Shown piece after piece: positions 6,821 through 14,919 of a stretch of DNA of 27,328 nucleotides. The stretch comes from Candidatus Falkowiibacteriota bacterium (lineage in GTDB: Bacteria > Patescibacteriota > Patescibacteriia > JACRDY01). The notes under the pieces were generated by a model. That model was given only the letters and a program-made list of their open reading frames with translations. It did not search any database and was not told the origin of the DNA. A program made the translations under genes and the position numbers. The stretch's first letter is position 1. Each line of letters starts with the position of its first letter. The stretch lies in NCBI GenBank assembly GCA_016218485.1, contig JACRDY010000038.1, forward strand, positions 1 through 27,328. Direction: 5' to 3'.

Positions 6821-7576
6821 ATGACCCAATATTATACAGCTAAAAAGATGCGGGGAAACTACAATCCCAAAGACAAAGAACCCTTCAAACTCTCGCGCTC
6901 TAAAATAGACTTGTTTATAGAGTGTCCGCGCTGTTTTTATTTGGATCGGCGTCTGGGCGTGGGCCGGCCGCCGGGGTTTCCGTTTGCGCTCAACTCTGCG
7001 GTGGACACGCTCATGAAAAAAGAGTTTGACCTGCACCGGGCGGCTGATACACAGCATCCGCTGCAGCAGAAATATGGCATTGATGCTAAGCCCGTGCCGC
7101 ACAAAGACCTGGATACCTGGCGGCACAATTTCACCGGCGTGTGGTATTTAGACAAGGTGACGAACTTTTTGGTCTTTGGCGCGATTGATGACCTGTGGAT
7201 TAATTCGCAAAAAGAATATATTGTCGTTGACTACAAGTCGACCAGCAAAGCCGGGGATATCACGGAACTCAATCAAGACTGGCAGATCGGCTACAAGCGG
7301 CAGATGGAAGTATACCAGTGGCTGCTGCGGCAAAATAGTTACCAAGTGTCAGACACCGGCTATTTCGTCTACTGCAATGGGGACACTGACAAGGCGGCGT
7401 TTGATGCTAAGCTTGAATTTGCGATTACCCTGATCGCGTACGAGGGTGATGACTCGTGGGTCAGTCAGACGCTCCAGGAGGCTAAGGCCTGTTTGGATGC
7501 TGATACCATTCCCAAGGCCGGTAAAGAATGTGACTACTGCGCCTATATTGCCGCCGTCGGTAGCGTGGTGAAATAA
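6821..7576 (+). CDS. RecB/Cas4-like PD-(D/E)xK nuclease with four cluster-type cysteines
   Basis: A 251-residue single-domain nuclease. FGAIDDLWI (D123/D124) and VVDYKST (D137, K139) form the PD-(D/E)xK core. GYKRQMEVYQWLL carries the QxxxY motif (Q161, Y165) typical of RecB, AddB and Cas4. Cysteines are placed as CPRC (35, 38) near the N-terminus and CDYC (237, 240) near the C-terminus, as in the iron-sulfur nucleases of that group, although the exact spacing differs from textbook Cas4. No CRISPR array or cas gene is in the window, so a Cas role is not supported. It probably acts on DNA ends in repair or processing, next to the DnaQ-like exonuclease. Confidence 0.85.
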   Translation: MTQYYTAKKMRGNYNPKDKEPFKLSRSKIDLFIECPRCFYLDRRLGVGRPPGFPFALNSAVDTLMKKEFDLHRAADTQHPLQQKYGIDAKPVPHKDLDTWRHNFTGVWYLDKVTNFLVFGAIDDLWINSQKEYIVVDYKSTSKAGDITELNQDWQIGYKRQMEVYQWLLRQNSYQVSDTGYFVYCNGDTDKAAFDAKLEFAITLIAYEGDDSWVSQTLQEAKACLDADTIPKAGKECDYCAYIAAVGSVVK

Positions 7577-7666
7577 ATTTTTTGTGATAAAACAAGGCCG
7601 GTGTGGTTTTGTTTTTTAATTTACACAAACCATATCCACAGCATCATCAAAATTGTCGAACCTGTA

Positions 7667-7690
7667 GGGGCGGACCTGTGTGTCCGCCCT
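7667..7690. repeat. Hairpin repeat, GGGCGGAC type
   Basis: GGGCGGAC pairs with GTCCGCCC around CTGTGT. A related hairpin of the same design, in the opposite orientation, is at 7733-7756. The rest of 7577-7855 shows no gene. Confidence 0.75.
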
Positions 7691-7732
7691 AATTTACCCG
7701 ATCCAGGTACCCGTCGGACAAACCCATAATTC

Positions 7733-7756
7733 AGGGCAAACACATAGGTTTGCCCT
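7733..7756. repeat. Hairpin repeat, AGGGCAAAC type
   Basis: AGGGCAAAC (7733-7741) pairs exactly with GTTTGCCCT (7748-7756). Read on the minus strand it follows the same pattern (gGGC..AC, loop with TATGTG) as the copy at 7667-7690. Confidence 0.75.
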
Positions 7757-7855
7757 TACGAACCGGACCAAAAATAAAATCCATATCTGAATTGATTGGG
7801 TTCGTGCCAGCCTTTATTTTTTGATTTTTTTTCGCTATACTACCGGGTATCTCCT

Positions 7856-9304
7856 ATGTCTACCCAACCTGTAGCCGTTGCCAAAAATACTACCTACTTA
7901 ACCGCCGCCTACATCATACAGAAAGTCTTTTCGTTTCTGTATTTTATTTTAATCGCGCGCGGCATTGGGGTGGAAGATATTGGTAAATATGTCTTTGCGT
8001 TGTCGTTCACCACGATCTTTGGCGTTTTTATTGATCTGGGTTTTTCGCCGGTGCTGACGCGGGAAGCGGCCAAGGATTGGGGCCGGGCACGCGATCTTCT
8101 GAATAACATTATCGGCGTCAAGATGATACTCGCGGTACTGACCTATGGCGCCGTGCTCTTAGTCATCAGCAGTACCGGTAAAGAGCTTTTGGTGCGCCAG
8201 CTGGTCAGCATCTCGGCTATTATCATGGTGCTGGATAGTTTCTATTTAAGTTTTTACGCGGTACTGCGCGCGGCGCATAATCTGCGCTATGAGGCGATTG
8301 GCATGATCGTCGGGCAGATTCTGATTTTGCTGTTCGGGGTGGCCGCGCTCTCGCTCGGTCTGTCACTGCATTGGTTGATTGGTTCAATTTTAGCCGGCAG
8401 CGCATTTAATTTTTTCTACGCCTTCTGGCTCCTGGAATACAAAATTAAATTACGGTTGCGACCACAGCTGGATTGGCCACTACTGAAATCAATATTTTTG
8501 ATGGCGGCGCCGTTTGCCATTGCCGGCATTTTCGCGCGGGTCTACAGTTCCATTGACAGCGTCCTTCTCTCCACCTTGGCGGGGGACAGCGCCGTGGGCT
8601 GGTACTCGGCCGGGTACAAGATTACCTTTGCCCTGCAGTTTGTGCCACTGGCCTTTGCCGCGGCGCTGTTCCCGGCTATGTCCAAGTATTTTGTCAGTGA
8701 TCGGACACAGCTAGCGCGACTGTTTGAGAAAGCTATGTACTACCTGATGCTGATCGCGTTGCCGGTGACGCTAGGAGTGTTTGTGTTGGCACGCGAGTTT
8801 ATTGTCACCATGTACGGTTTGGATTTCGCGCCCACGGCCCTGGCGTTGCAAATTTTGATTTTCAGTTTAGTCTTTAATTTTCTTGGTTTTCCCATTGGTT
8901 CACTGCTCAACGCCTGTGGCCAACAAACGCAGAATACCATCAATATGGGGATCACCATGGTCATTAATGTTATATTGAATCTTATCTTAATCCCGCTGTT
9001 GGGACAGCAGGCCTACCTTGGAGCGGCCGCGGCCGCATTGGTGAGTCAGATTATTTTGTTTTCGCTCGGGCTGTATTTCGTTGGTCAGGTCACGGCCTAC
9101 AATCAACGTTGGCTGCTGCTCGGCGCTGCTAAGGTACTCTGCTCCTCGCTGTTGATGAGCCTGGTGATCGTGGTACTCAAGCCGTATGTGTATTTCCTAG
9201 CGCTGGTGCCGGTGGGCGGTCTGATGTATCTGGTGTCGTTGTACGCGCTGCGCGGCATTAGCAAAACGGAGGTGGTGGAATTGTATCAGTCGTTTAAAAA
9301 ATAG
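7856..9304 (+). CDS. Polysaccharide flippase (Wzx-like, MATE/PST superfamily)
   Basis: A 482-residue protein from ATG 7856, with about 12-14 hydrophobic segments. The N-terminus (KNTTYLTAAYIIQKVFSFLYFILIARGIGVEDIGKYVFALSF) is typical of Wzx-type O-unit flippases, and the family's length is matched. It should move lipid-linked glycan units across the cytoplasmic membrane. A longer start at 7796 adds a non-family extension, so I reject it. TATACT at 7836-7841 lies only 14 bases before the ATG, giving an almost leaderless mRNA. The stop codon TAG is also the first three bases of the following palindrome. First gene of the glycan locus. Confidence 0.92.
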   Translation: MSTQPVAVAKNTTYLTAAYIIQKVFSFLYFILIARGIGVEDIGKYVFALSFTTIFGVFIDLGFSPVLTREAAKDWGRARDLLNNIIGVKMILAVLTYGAVLLVISSTGKELLVRQLVSISAIIMVLDSFYLSFYAVLRAAHNLRYEAIGMIVGQILILLFGVAALSLGLSLHWLIGSILAGSAFNFFYAFWLLEYKIKLRLRPQLDWPLLKSIFLMAAPFAIAGIFARVYSSIDSVLLSTLAGDSAVGWYSAGYKITFALQFVPLAFAAALFPAMSKYFVSDRTQLARLFEKAMYYLMLIALPVTLGVFVLAREFIVTMYGLDFAPTALALQILIFSLVFNFLGFPIGSLLNACGQQTQNTINMGITMVINVILNLILIPLLGQQAYLGAAAAALVSQIILFSLGLYFVGQVTAYNQRWLLLGAAKVLCSSLLMSLVIVVLKPYVYFLALVPVGGLMYLVSLYALRGISKTEVVELYQSFKK

Positions 9305-9363
9305 TCCTTAGTCCTTAGTATCTAGTTATACGCTAGATACTAAGGACTAAGGACTAAGGACTA
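9302..9363. repeat. Heptamer palindrome A
   Basis: Two exact 24-base complementary arms (9302-9325 and 9333-9356) around the loop TTATACG, made of TAGTCCT-type heptamers, with one more heptamer on the right. It starts on the flippase stop codon and ends four bases before the next ATG. Confidence 0.95.
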
Positions 9364-9367
9364 TTCT

Positions 9368-10486
9368 ATGAAAAAAATTTTACTCGTCACCATTGATTTC
9401 CCACCCCAGAGCGGGGGAGTAGCGCGCTATTTGGCGGGGCTGGCCGCGGCGCTACCTCCTGACCGCCTGGCGATTTTGGCGCCGAAAAATAAACTAGCTG
9501 ATGACCGTGGCTATCACTACAAAGTTTACCGCCGTCGGTTAGTTTGGCGTATCTGGCCGCGCTGGTGGCCAATGGTGCGTCAGGTCATCAAGGTGGCGAG
9601 CCGTGAACGCGCGCAGATGCTGTGGGCGGCGCAACCGTTACCGGTGGGTACCGTGACGCTGATGGTCAGTAAATTTTTGCGTTTACCCTATATTGTCAAC
9701 AGCCATGGCATGGATATTGCTGGCCCGCTCCAGTCCGGCGGACGGCGGTACAATGTGCTGCGCCGAGTACTGCACGGAGCGCAGATCATTACTTATAACA
9801 GTGAGTACACCAAACGGTTACTGCAGCGATTTGACATACCTGAAGATAAACTCATTTCGGTGTATCCGTGCCCGGCAGCTCTACCCGCGGCATTTCCAGC
9901 GTCTCTGCAGACAGTGATTGAGCGGCATCAATTATCCGGCAAAAAAGTATTGCTCTCGGTCGGGCGTCTGGTGGAGCGCAAAGGGCATGATATGGTCATT
10001 CGCAGTCTGCCACAGGTGCTGGCCAAAGAGCCGAATATGGTCTACCTGATCGTGGGCGATGGTGAAAACCGACAGAATTTGTTAAACTTAATTAAGACCC
10101 TAAATTTGGCTCAAAACGTGATTCTAGCCGGTCAAGTACTTGATAGCGAGCTCGCGGCCTACTATGGGGCCGCTATGGCCTTTATAATGGCCGCCCGGGA
10201 AGGGGCGCGGGGGGATGTGGAAGGGTTTGGCACGGTTTTTCTGGAAGCGGGTAATTTCAGTTTGCCGGTCATTGCCGGACGGAGCGGTGGTCAGCTCGAG
10301 GCTGTCCTGGATGGCACCACCGGTTTGGTGGTAGACCCTCGAGATATCAGTGCCATCGCAGGAGCGGTTATCCGCCTTTTGAGCGACGCGTCACTGGCCA
10401 GCAGATTAGGTCAGGCCGGCAGAGAATATGCGCGGCAGTTTACCTGGGAGCGGGAAGCGAAAAAATTGGAAAATATTTTATCGTGA
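9368..10486 (+). CDS. Glycosyltransferase family 4 (GT-B)
   Basis: A 372-residue GT-B enzyme. The N-terminal domain starts KKILLVTIDFPPQSGGVARYLAGLA, with the usual glycine-rich loop. YIVNSHGMD follows. The C-terminal GT1 domain has LLSVGRLVERKGHDMVIRSL and the EGFGTVFLE motif (E285 and E293, the E-x7-E signature that holds the nucleotide-sugar donor). It is a retaining transferase of the cytoplasmic face, working on a lipid-linked glycan. Donor and acceptor sugars cannot be read from the sequence. It lies between two palindromes and directly after the flippase, so it belongs to the glycan locus. Confidence 0.93.
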   Translation: MKKILLVTIDFPPQSGGVARYLAGLAAALPPDRLAILAPKNKLADDRGYHYKVYRRRLVWRIWPRWWPMVRQVIKVASRERAQMLWAAQPLPVGTVTLMVSKFLRLPYIVNSHGMDIAGPLQSGGRRYNVLRRVLHGAQIITYNSEYTKRLLQRFDIPEDKLISVYPCPAALPAAFPASLQTVIERHQLSGKKVLLSVGRLVERKGHDMVIRSLPQVLAKEPNMVYLIVGDGENRQNLLNLIKTLNLAQNVILAGQVLDSELAAYYGAAMAFIMAAREGARGDVEGFGTVFLEAGNFSLPVIAGRSGGQLEAVLDGTTGLVVDPRDISAIAGAVIRLLSDASLASRLGQAGREYARQFTWEREAKKLENILS

Positions 10487-10490
10487 TTAA

Positions 10491-10563
10491 GTAGTAACTG
10501 GTAACGAGTAATCAGTAACTAGGGGCATAGATTCCTAGTTACCAGTTACTGATTACTCGTTAC
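10491..10563. repeat. Heptamer palindrome B
   Basis: Built on AGTAACT-type heptamers. Arms 10501-10520 and 10544-10563 are exact complements (20 bases). It fills the gap between two glycosyltransferase genes and ends seven bases before the ATG at 10571. Confidence 0.92.
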
Positions 10564-10570
10564 TAACTTT

Positions 10571-11776
10571 ATGCAACAAATCGACGTCATCATGTTCTCC
10601 ATGTCCCACTACACCGACTGGCAGGCCGGGCGGGTGAACCGTAACTACCATATCTTGCAGGCGCTGGAACGCGACGAACGGGTGCGTAAAATCGTCTCCA
10701 TTGATTTCTTGCCGTTCAATTTTAAAAAATTTCTTAAAGTCTACCTGGAAAATATCATCTGGCCGATGCCGGATCTGCAGCTGGTTTATGGCGACCTGAC
10801 CAGCGCTTGTCACCAGGTCAACAGCAAATTATTCGTCTACTCTACGGTTGACTCGCTTTTTTCACAGGCTAAAGTTATTAAGGAGTTGCGGCGGATTGTC
10901 AAAGCGCTGCAGCTGCAGAATATCGTCCTCTGGTCGTATAATCCCCTCTACTCCGTCAGTTTGGAGGAGCTCGGCCAGCAGCTCTTGGGTCACAAATTAT
11001 TTGTCTTTGACGCGGTGGATAATTGGCTGGAGCATTCGGCTTTTAGGCGCTACCGTGCTCGGCTGCGTCAGGGCTATGACTTGATTTGCCGCGACGCGGA
11101 CTTGGTTTTTACCGTTTCTGATTACCTCCGCCGCACTATTTTCCCTAATTGCCGCAAAGGCTACTGGGTGCCCAATGGCATTGATCTGGATCATTTCACC
11201 CTGCAGGCAGGTGATGCGCCGCCGACAGCATTTAAACATATCCCGCGGCCAATCATTGGTTACCACGGTATTATCCAGGATCGTTTTGATTTGGCATTAA
11301 CCAAATACTTAGCTGAAAAAAATCCCGATAAGTCTATTGTGCTCCTGGGCAGTAACGCTTGGCCGGTGTATGAAAAGATTCTCCGGCGGGAGCTGGCTCA
11401 TTACCGCAATATCTACCTCTTGCCGTTTGTGCCGTACCAGGAATTGCCACAGTACCTACGGCACATTGACGTGGGGATTATCCCGCATAAGGTGACCGAA
11501 CTGACCAAATCCATGAACCCGATGAAGCTCTATGAGTATTCGGCTTGCGGCAAGCCGGTGGTGACTACGTCCATTGCCGGCGCCGAGACGTTTCAGAATA
11601 TTTTGTACGTCGCCCAGAGCTACCAGGAATTTAACGACAAAATCCAGCTGGCGCTGCGGGAAGATGACGCGCGACTGGCGAGAACCCGCCGTGAGGTGGT
11701 GGCCGACGACAGCTGGGATGGCCGAGTGCAACTAATGCTCAAGTATACCTTTGAGCTTTTGCCAACAGAGCTATGA
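10571..11776 (+). CDS. Glycosyltransferase, GT4/GT1-like
   Basis: A 401-residue GT-B-type enzyme, more diverged than its neighbour. The middle has the short-loop pattern LFVFDAVDNWLEHS and DADLVFTVSDYLRRT...WVPNGIDLDHF. The C-terminal domain has IIGYHGIIQDRFD, then LPFVPYQELPQYLRHIDVGI, and a donor-binding stretch MNPMKLYEYSACGKPVVTT with the usual KLYEYxAxGKPVV pattern. The N-terminus (MFSMSHYTDWQAGRVNRNYHIL) resembles transferases that act on teichuronic-acid-like or capsule glycans. Substrates are not known. Its stop overlaps the next ATG (ATGA), so the two are coupled. Confidence 0.88.
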   Translation: MQQIDVIMFSMSHYTDWQAGRVNRNYHILQALERDERVRKIVSIDFLPFNFKKFLKVYLENIIWPMPDLQLVYGDLTSACHQVNSKLFVYSTVDSLFSQAKVIKELRRIVKALQLQNIVLWSYNPLYSVSLEELGQQLLGHKLFVFDAVDNWLEHSAFRRYRARLRQGYDLICRDADLVFTVSDYLRRTIFPNCRKGYWVPNGIDLDHFTLQAGDAPPTAFKHIPRPIIGYHGIIQDRFDLALTKYLAEKNPDKSIVLLGSNAWPVYEKILRRELAHYRNIYLLPFVPYQELPQYLRHIDVGIIPHKVTELTKSMNPMKLYEYSACGKPVVTTSIAGAETFQNILYVAQSYQEFNDKIQLALREDDARLARTRREVVADDSWDGRVQLMLKYTFELLPTEL

Positions 11777-12480
11777 CCCAGCCAAAAATTTCCGTTGTCA
11801 TACCGTGTTACAATGAAAGCGCTATTATTTCACAAACTATAGCGGCGGTAGCTGATTTTTTTCGCTTTCGCAGCTGGCCGTTTGAACTTATTGTCGTGGA
11901 TGACGCTTCAACGGATACTACGGTTAAACTGGCTGCAAAATATTCGTGGGTGACGATTATTCGTAATCCGGTGAATCGCGGTAAAGGGTATAGCGTTAAA
12001 GTCGGAATGCTGGCAGCCAGCGGCGAGCTGATACTTTTTACTGACGCTGATCTGTCCACGCCAATGGCAGAGTTGCCTAAGCTCTTACGCTTTGCCGGTG
12101 AGTATGACATTATCATCGGCTCACGAGCGGTTCAGGGCGCTTACATTGGCCGGCGTCAGCCAATCTATAAGATGCTGATTGGCAAGCTGGGGAACTACTG
12201 GATCCGTCTCTGTCTCGGTTTGCCGTTCAGAGATACGCAGTGCGGTTTCAAATTGTTTCGTCGGAGGACACGTTTTATTTTTCAAAAACAAACATTGGAT
12301 CGCTGGGGTTTTGATTTTGAAGTGTTATACCTGGCTCAACAACACAAATTGAAAATCAGAGAAGTGGGCGTCAGCTGGTACAATGACGCTAGTTCACTCG
12401 TCACCTTTGGCGGCTACGGTAAGACGCTCTGGGAAGTGCTGCAGGTGCGGCTGAATGCGCTACGGGGAAAGTATAATTAA
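11773..12480 (+). CDS. Glycosyltransferase family 2, dolichyl-phosphate-glucose synthase-like
   Basis: A 235-residue GT-A enzyme. ISVVIPCYNES opens the fold, VVDDAST (43-47) binds the nucleotide, NRGKGYSVKVGML is typical of the DPG/DPM synthase branch, and TDADLSTP (D91, D93) is the metal site. DTQCGFKLF and RWGFDFEVLYLA also match that branch. It has no C-terminal membrane helices, unlike many polyprenyl-phosphate sugar synthases. The likely role is to load a sugar onto a polyprenyl phosphate for use outside the membrane. The ATG overlaps the upstream stop by four bases. Confidence 0.9.
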   Translation: MTQPKISVVIPCYNESAIISQTIAAVADFFRFRSWPFELIVVDDASTDTTVKLAAKYSWVTIIRNPVNRGKGYSVKVGMLAASGELILFTDADLSTPMAELPKLLRFAGEYDIIIGSRAVQGAYIGRRQPIYKMLIGKLGNYWIRLCLGLPFRDTQCGFKLFRRRTRFIFQKQTLDRWGFDFEVLYLAQQHKLKIREVGVSWYNDASSLVTFGGYGKTLWEVLQVRLNALRGKYN

Positions 12481-12543
12481 TAGTCCTTAGTCCGTAGTCC
12501 TTAGTTAAGAACTAGGGACTAGGGACTAGGTACTAGGGACTAT
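12481..12543. repeat. Heptamer palindrome C (imperfect)
   Basis: TAGTCCT-type units on the left and AGGGACT-type units on the right, 7-base period throughout. It is related to palindrome A but diverged, and fills the gap from the stop codon at 12480 to just before the ATG at 12547. Confidence 0.85.
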
Positions 12544-12546
12544 TTT

Positions 12547-13410
12547 ATGGATCTATCAATCATTATCGCCAACTGGAATGGCAGAGAAGTCACGGAGCGC
12601 TGTTTGCGTTCTATTTTTGATACCGCCAAAGGCCTGACTTTTGAAGTGATGGTGATTGATAATGGCTCTACCGATGGTTCAGTGGAGATGATTAAAAAGA
12701 ATTTTTCGCAGGTGCGGCTGATTCTTAACCCGACTAACACGGGATTTGTTTTTGCCAATAACCAGGGGATGGCAGCGTCCCGGGGAGATTTCGTCTGGCT
12801 CTTGAATAATGACACGGTAGTACGACCGGACGCGCTCCAAAATTTTGTTGCCTATATGCGGGCGCATCCGCGCGTGGGCGTGGCTGGCTGCCACCTGGTC
12901 AATCCGGACGGCAGTCATCAGTACTCGGTCAGGCGGCTGCCCAAACTCTTTGATCAGATTATTGTTTTGACCAAAATGCACAATTTTTTCCCAGGACTGT
13001 TGAAGCAACACCTGCAGTTTGATTTTGATTTTAGCAGAGAACAATCGGTCGAGCAGGTGATGGGCGCCTGTCTGATGATCAGACGCGAGGTGATTCAGCA
13101 GGTTGGTCTTCTGGACAAAAATATCTGGTCATGGTTTGAAGATGTGGATTACTGCCAGCGGGTGCGCGCTGCCGGCTGGGACATTGGCTATACGTCAAAG
13201 GCCACGGTCATGCATCTCAAGAGTCACAGCTTCGCCAAGCACCTGGCGCTGCCCAAACAGCGGATGCTCAACAAGAGTATGCTTTACTATTTCCGCAAAC
13301 ATCACGGGTGGGGCAGCGTGATCGTGCTCTGGCCATTTACGCTCTTGAGTCTGGCGCTGGCCTGCGGCGTGCAGCTGTTTCACATTAAAAAACGTAATCG
13401 TGATTTGTGA
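12547..13410 (+). CDS. Glycosyltransferase family 2, rhamnosyltransferase-like
   Basis: A 287-residue GT-A enzyme of the WbbL/rhamnosyltransferase branch. LSIIIANWNG opens the fold, MVIDNGSTDGS (D38, N39) holds the nucleotide, NTGFVFANNQGM and WLLNNDTVV (D89) follow, and the acceptor side has VMGACLMIRREV and DEDVDYC-like FEDVDYCQRVR. A hydrophobic C-terminal segment (about 257-282) may anchor it to the membrane. Rhamnose as donor is a family-level guess. The stop and the next start overlap as TGATG. Confidence 0.9.
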   Translation: MDLSIIIANWNGREVTERCLRSIFDTAKGLTFEVMVIDNGSTDGSVEMIKKNFSQVRLILNPTNTGFVFANNQGMAASRGDFVWLLNNDTVVRPDALQNFVAYMRAHPRVGVAGCHLVNPDGSHQYSVRRLPKLFDQIIVLTKMHNFFPGLLKQHLQFDFDFSREQSVEQVMGACLMIRREVIQQVGLLDKNIWSWFEDVDYCQRVRAAGWDIGYTSKATVMHLKSHSFAKHLALPKQRMLNKSMLYYFRKHHGWGSVIVLWPFTLLSLALACGVQLFHIKKRNRDL

Positions 13411-14837
13411 TGACTATTGACCGTCAGTATTGCCGCTGGTGTTTTGCCGGCTCGCTGGCTCTGTTGGCGCTGTCGTTTGTAGCTTACGTTCTGCCGTCAG
13501 TGCAGAGTATATTTTTTATTTTGGCCATTGGTTTGACATTGATAGTAGCGCTGTGGCGGCTGGAGAGCGCGCTCTATCTGGTGCTGGCTGAACTCGGCAT
13601 CGGTTCCTTCGGCTACCTTTTGAGTGTCTCAATGGGGGGTGTGAATCTGTCACTGCGTATTGGTATGTTTGCGGTGATTATGGCGGTGTGGCTGGGTCGA
13701 GTACTGGTTGAACTGGCGCGCACCAAAAGTTTCGGCCGCTATGTCAGCTTACGGCATACCGCTCTCGGTAAATATTTTCTACTCCTCCTCGTGGTACTGG
13801 TTTGGGGCGCACTCTGGGGTTGGTGGCGAGGGCATGGTCTGCGAGGGGTATTTTTTGACAGTAACGGTTGGTTGTACTTTTTATACCTGTTGCCGTTTGT
13901 GGATTGTCTCAAACGTGAACGGTTGCCCCAAATTTTAGCCGTACTGGCGGGTTCAATCGCGGCCATGACCGTCTTGACCGTCCTGACCTTTTTAGTCTTT
14001 ACTCAAAATTGGGCAGCGCTGGTCAGTCCGCTCTATGGTTGGCTGCGCGACTTCCGTCTGGGAGAAATCACCTTTGCTGGCGGCAACCTTTGGCGAGTAT
14101 TTTTGCAGAGTCAAGTCTACGCGGCGGTGGGGAGTGTGTTGTTTTTTTGGCTGTGGCTGAAAAACAATAATTACGAATTACGAATTACGAATTACGAATT
14201 TGGGGTGTTTACTCTTGCCAGCTTCACGGTGATTATTAGCCTTTCCAGGAGTTTTTGGCTGGGGTGCGCTGGAGCCTTGGCGTTGATGTTCTGGTGGCTA
14301 CTCCTGAAAGAGCAAGTGCCGTTAAAAAAATTGTTTCTGGCGGGGCTGCTCTTAATTGTGGTGGTCGGCGTTGAATTCGGCGCTATTCGGTTAATCGCCG
14401 GCGCGGGTAGCGGCGAATTAATCAGTCAACGATTAACTGACTTTGGCGAAGCGGCCGGCGCCAGTCGTTGGAATCAATTGCGGCCGCTGTCTCTCGCCAT
14501 TACCCGTCATCCGATTATTGGTTCAGGTTTTGGCGCTCCCGTGACGTATCAGTCGCTGGATCCGCGGATACTAAAAAACAGCCCGGACGGCTGGTATACG
14601 ACGTATGCCTTTGAGTGGGGATACTTGGATGTGCTGTTGAAGGTTGGATTATTTGGACTCGGCGTCTATCTTTTATTCTTGTACCAAGTAGGAAAAAAAT
14701 TAATAATTACGAATGACGAATTACAAATGGGGTTGTTCTTTGGATTGGTGGTGATACTCTTGACTAACATCTTTTCGCCGTATTTAAACCATCCGCTAGG
14801 GATCGGGTATATTGTGGTATTGGCTTCACTGATATAA
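13410..14837 (+). CDS. O-antigen ligase/polymerase family membrane protein
   Basis: 475 residues from ATG 13410; a GTG at 13407 is the alternative start. About 10-12 hydrophobic segments. The large loop holds SRWNQLRPLSLAITRHPIIGSGFG, the usual Wzy_C signature (R..W..A......PI.G.G.G). The protein would polymerise or ligate glycan units outside the membrane. Two stretches are not family-like: NNNYELRITNYEF (about 14167-14200) and LIITNDELQM (14701-14730). Both are translations of ACGAATT-type heptamer repeats, inserted without breaking the frame. Last gene of the glycan locus. Confidence 0.88.
   Translation: MTIDRQYCRWCFAGSLALLALSFVAYVLPSVQSIFFILAIGLTLIVALWRLESALYLVLAELGIGSFGYLLSVSMGGVNLSLRIGMFAVIMAVWLGRVLVELARTKSFGRYVSLRHTALGKYFLLLLVVLVWGALWGWWRGHGLRGVFFDSNGWLYFLYLLPFVDCLKRERLPQILAVLAGSIAAMTVLTVLTFLVFTQNWAALVSPLYGWLRDFRLGEITFAGGNLWRVFLQSQVYAAVGSVLFFWLWLKNNNYELRITNYEFGVFTLASFTVIISLSRSFWLGCAGALALMFWWLLLKEQVPLKKLFLAGLLLIVVVGVEFGAIRLIAGAGSGELISQRLTDFGEAAGASRWNQLRPLSLAITRHPIIGSGFGAPVTYQSLDPRILKNSPDGWYTTYAFEWGYLDVLLKVGLFGLGVYLLFLYQVGKKLIITNDELQMGLFFGLVVILLTNIFSPYLNHPLGIGYIVVLASLI
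14167..14200 (+). repeat. In-frame ACGAATT heptamer array inside a gene
   Basis: Four perfect ACGAATT units preceded by ATAATT. 7-base units shift frame on each copy, so the protein sees a 21-base, 7-residue period (NYELRIT). Confidence 0.95.
14701..14730 (+). repeat. Second heptamer array in the same gene
   Basis: AATAATT, ACGAATG, ACGAATT, ACAAATG: the same unit type and orientation as 14167-14200, about 500 bases downstream, also in frame. Confidence 0.85.
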
Positions 14838-14841
14838 AAAT

Positions 14842-14912
14842 CTGTGTTTTTCTGTGTCCCATTAAAGCGGACACTGAAGAACTCAAGACCCTTCGGGCAC
14901 AGAAGAACACAG
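14842..14912. repeat. Inverted repeat between convergent genes
   Basis: CTGTGTTTTTCTGTG (14842-14856) and CACAGAAGAACACAG (14898-14912) are complementary with one mismatch. It lies between the O-antigen ligase end and the fmt end, and may terminate both transcripts. Confidence 0.7.
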
Positions 14913-14919
14913 GTATTAT

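Noticed and set aside
7577..7620. Intrinsic terminator after the RecB-like nuclease
   Set aside because: AAAAC and GTTTT can pair before a T-run, but the stem is short and the loop has competing pairings; too weak to list.
9302..12543. CRISPR array
   Set aside because: The repeats are short, have no unique spacers and form one palindrome per gap; no cas genes are seen. The Cas4-like nuclease alone is not evidence.
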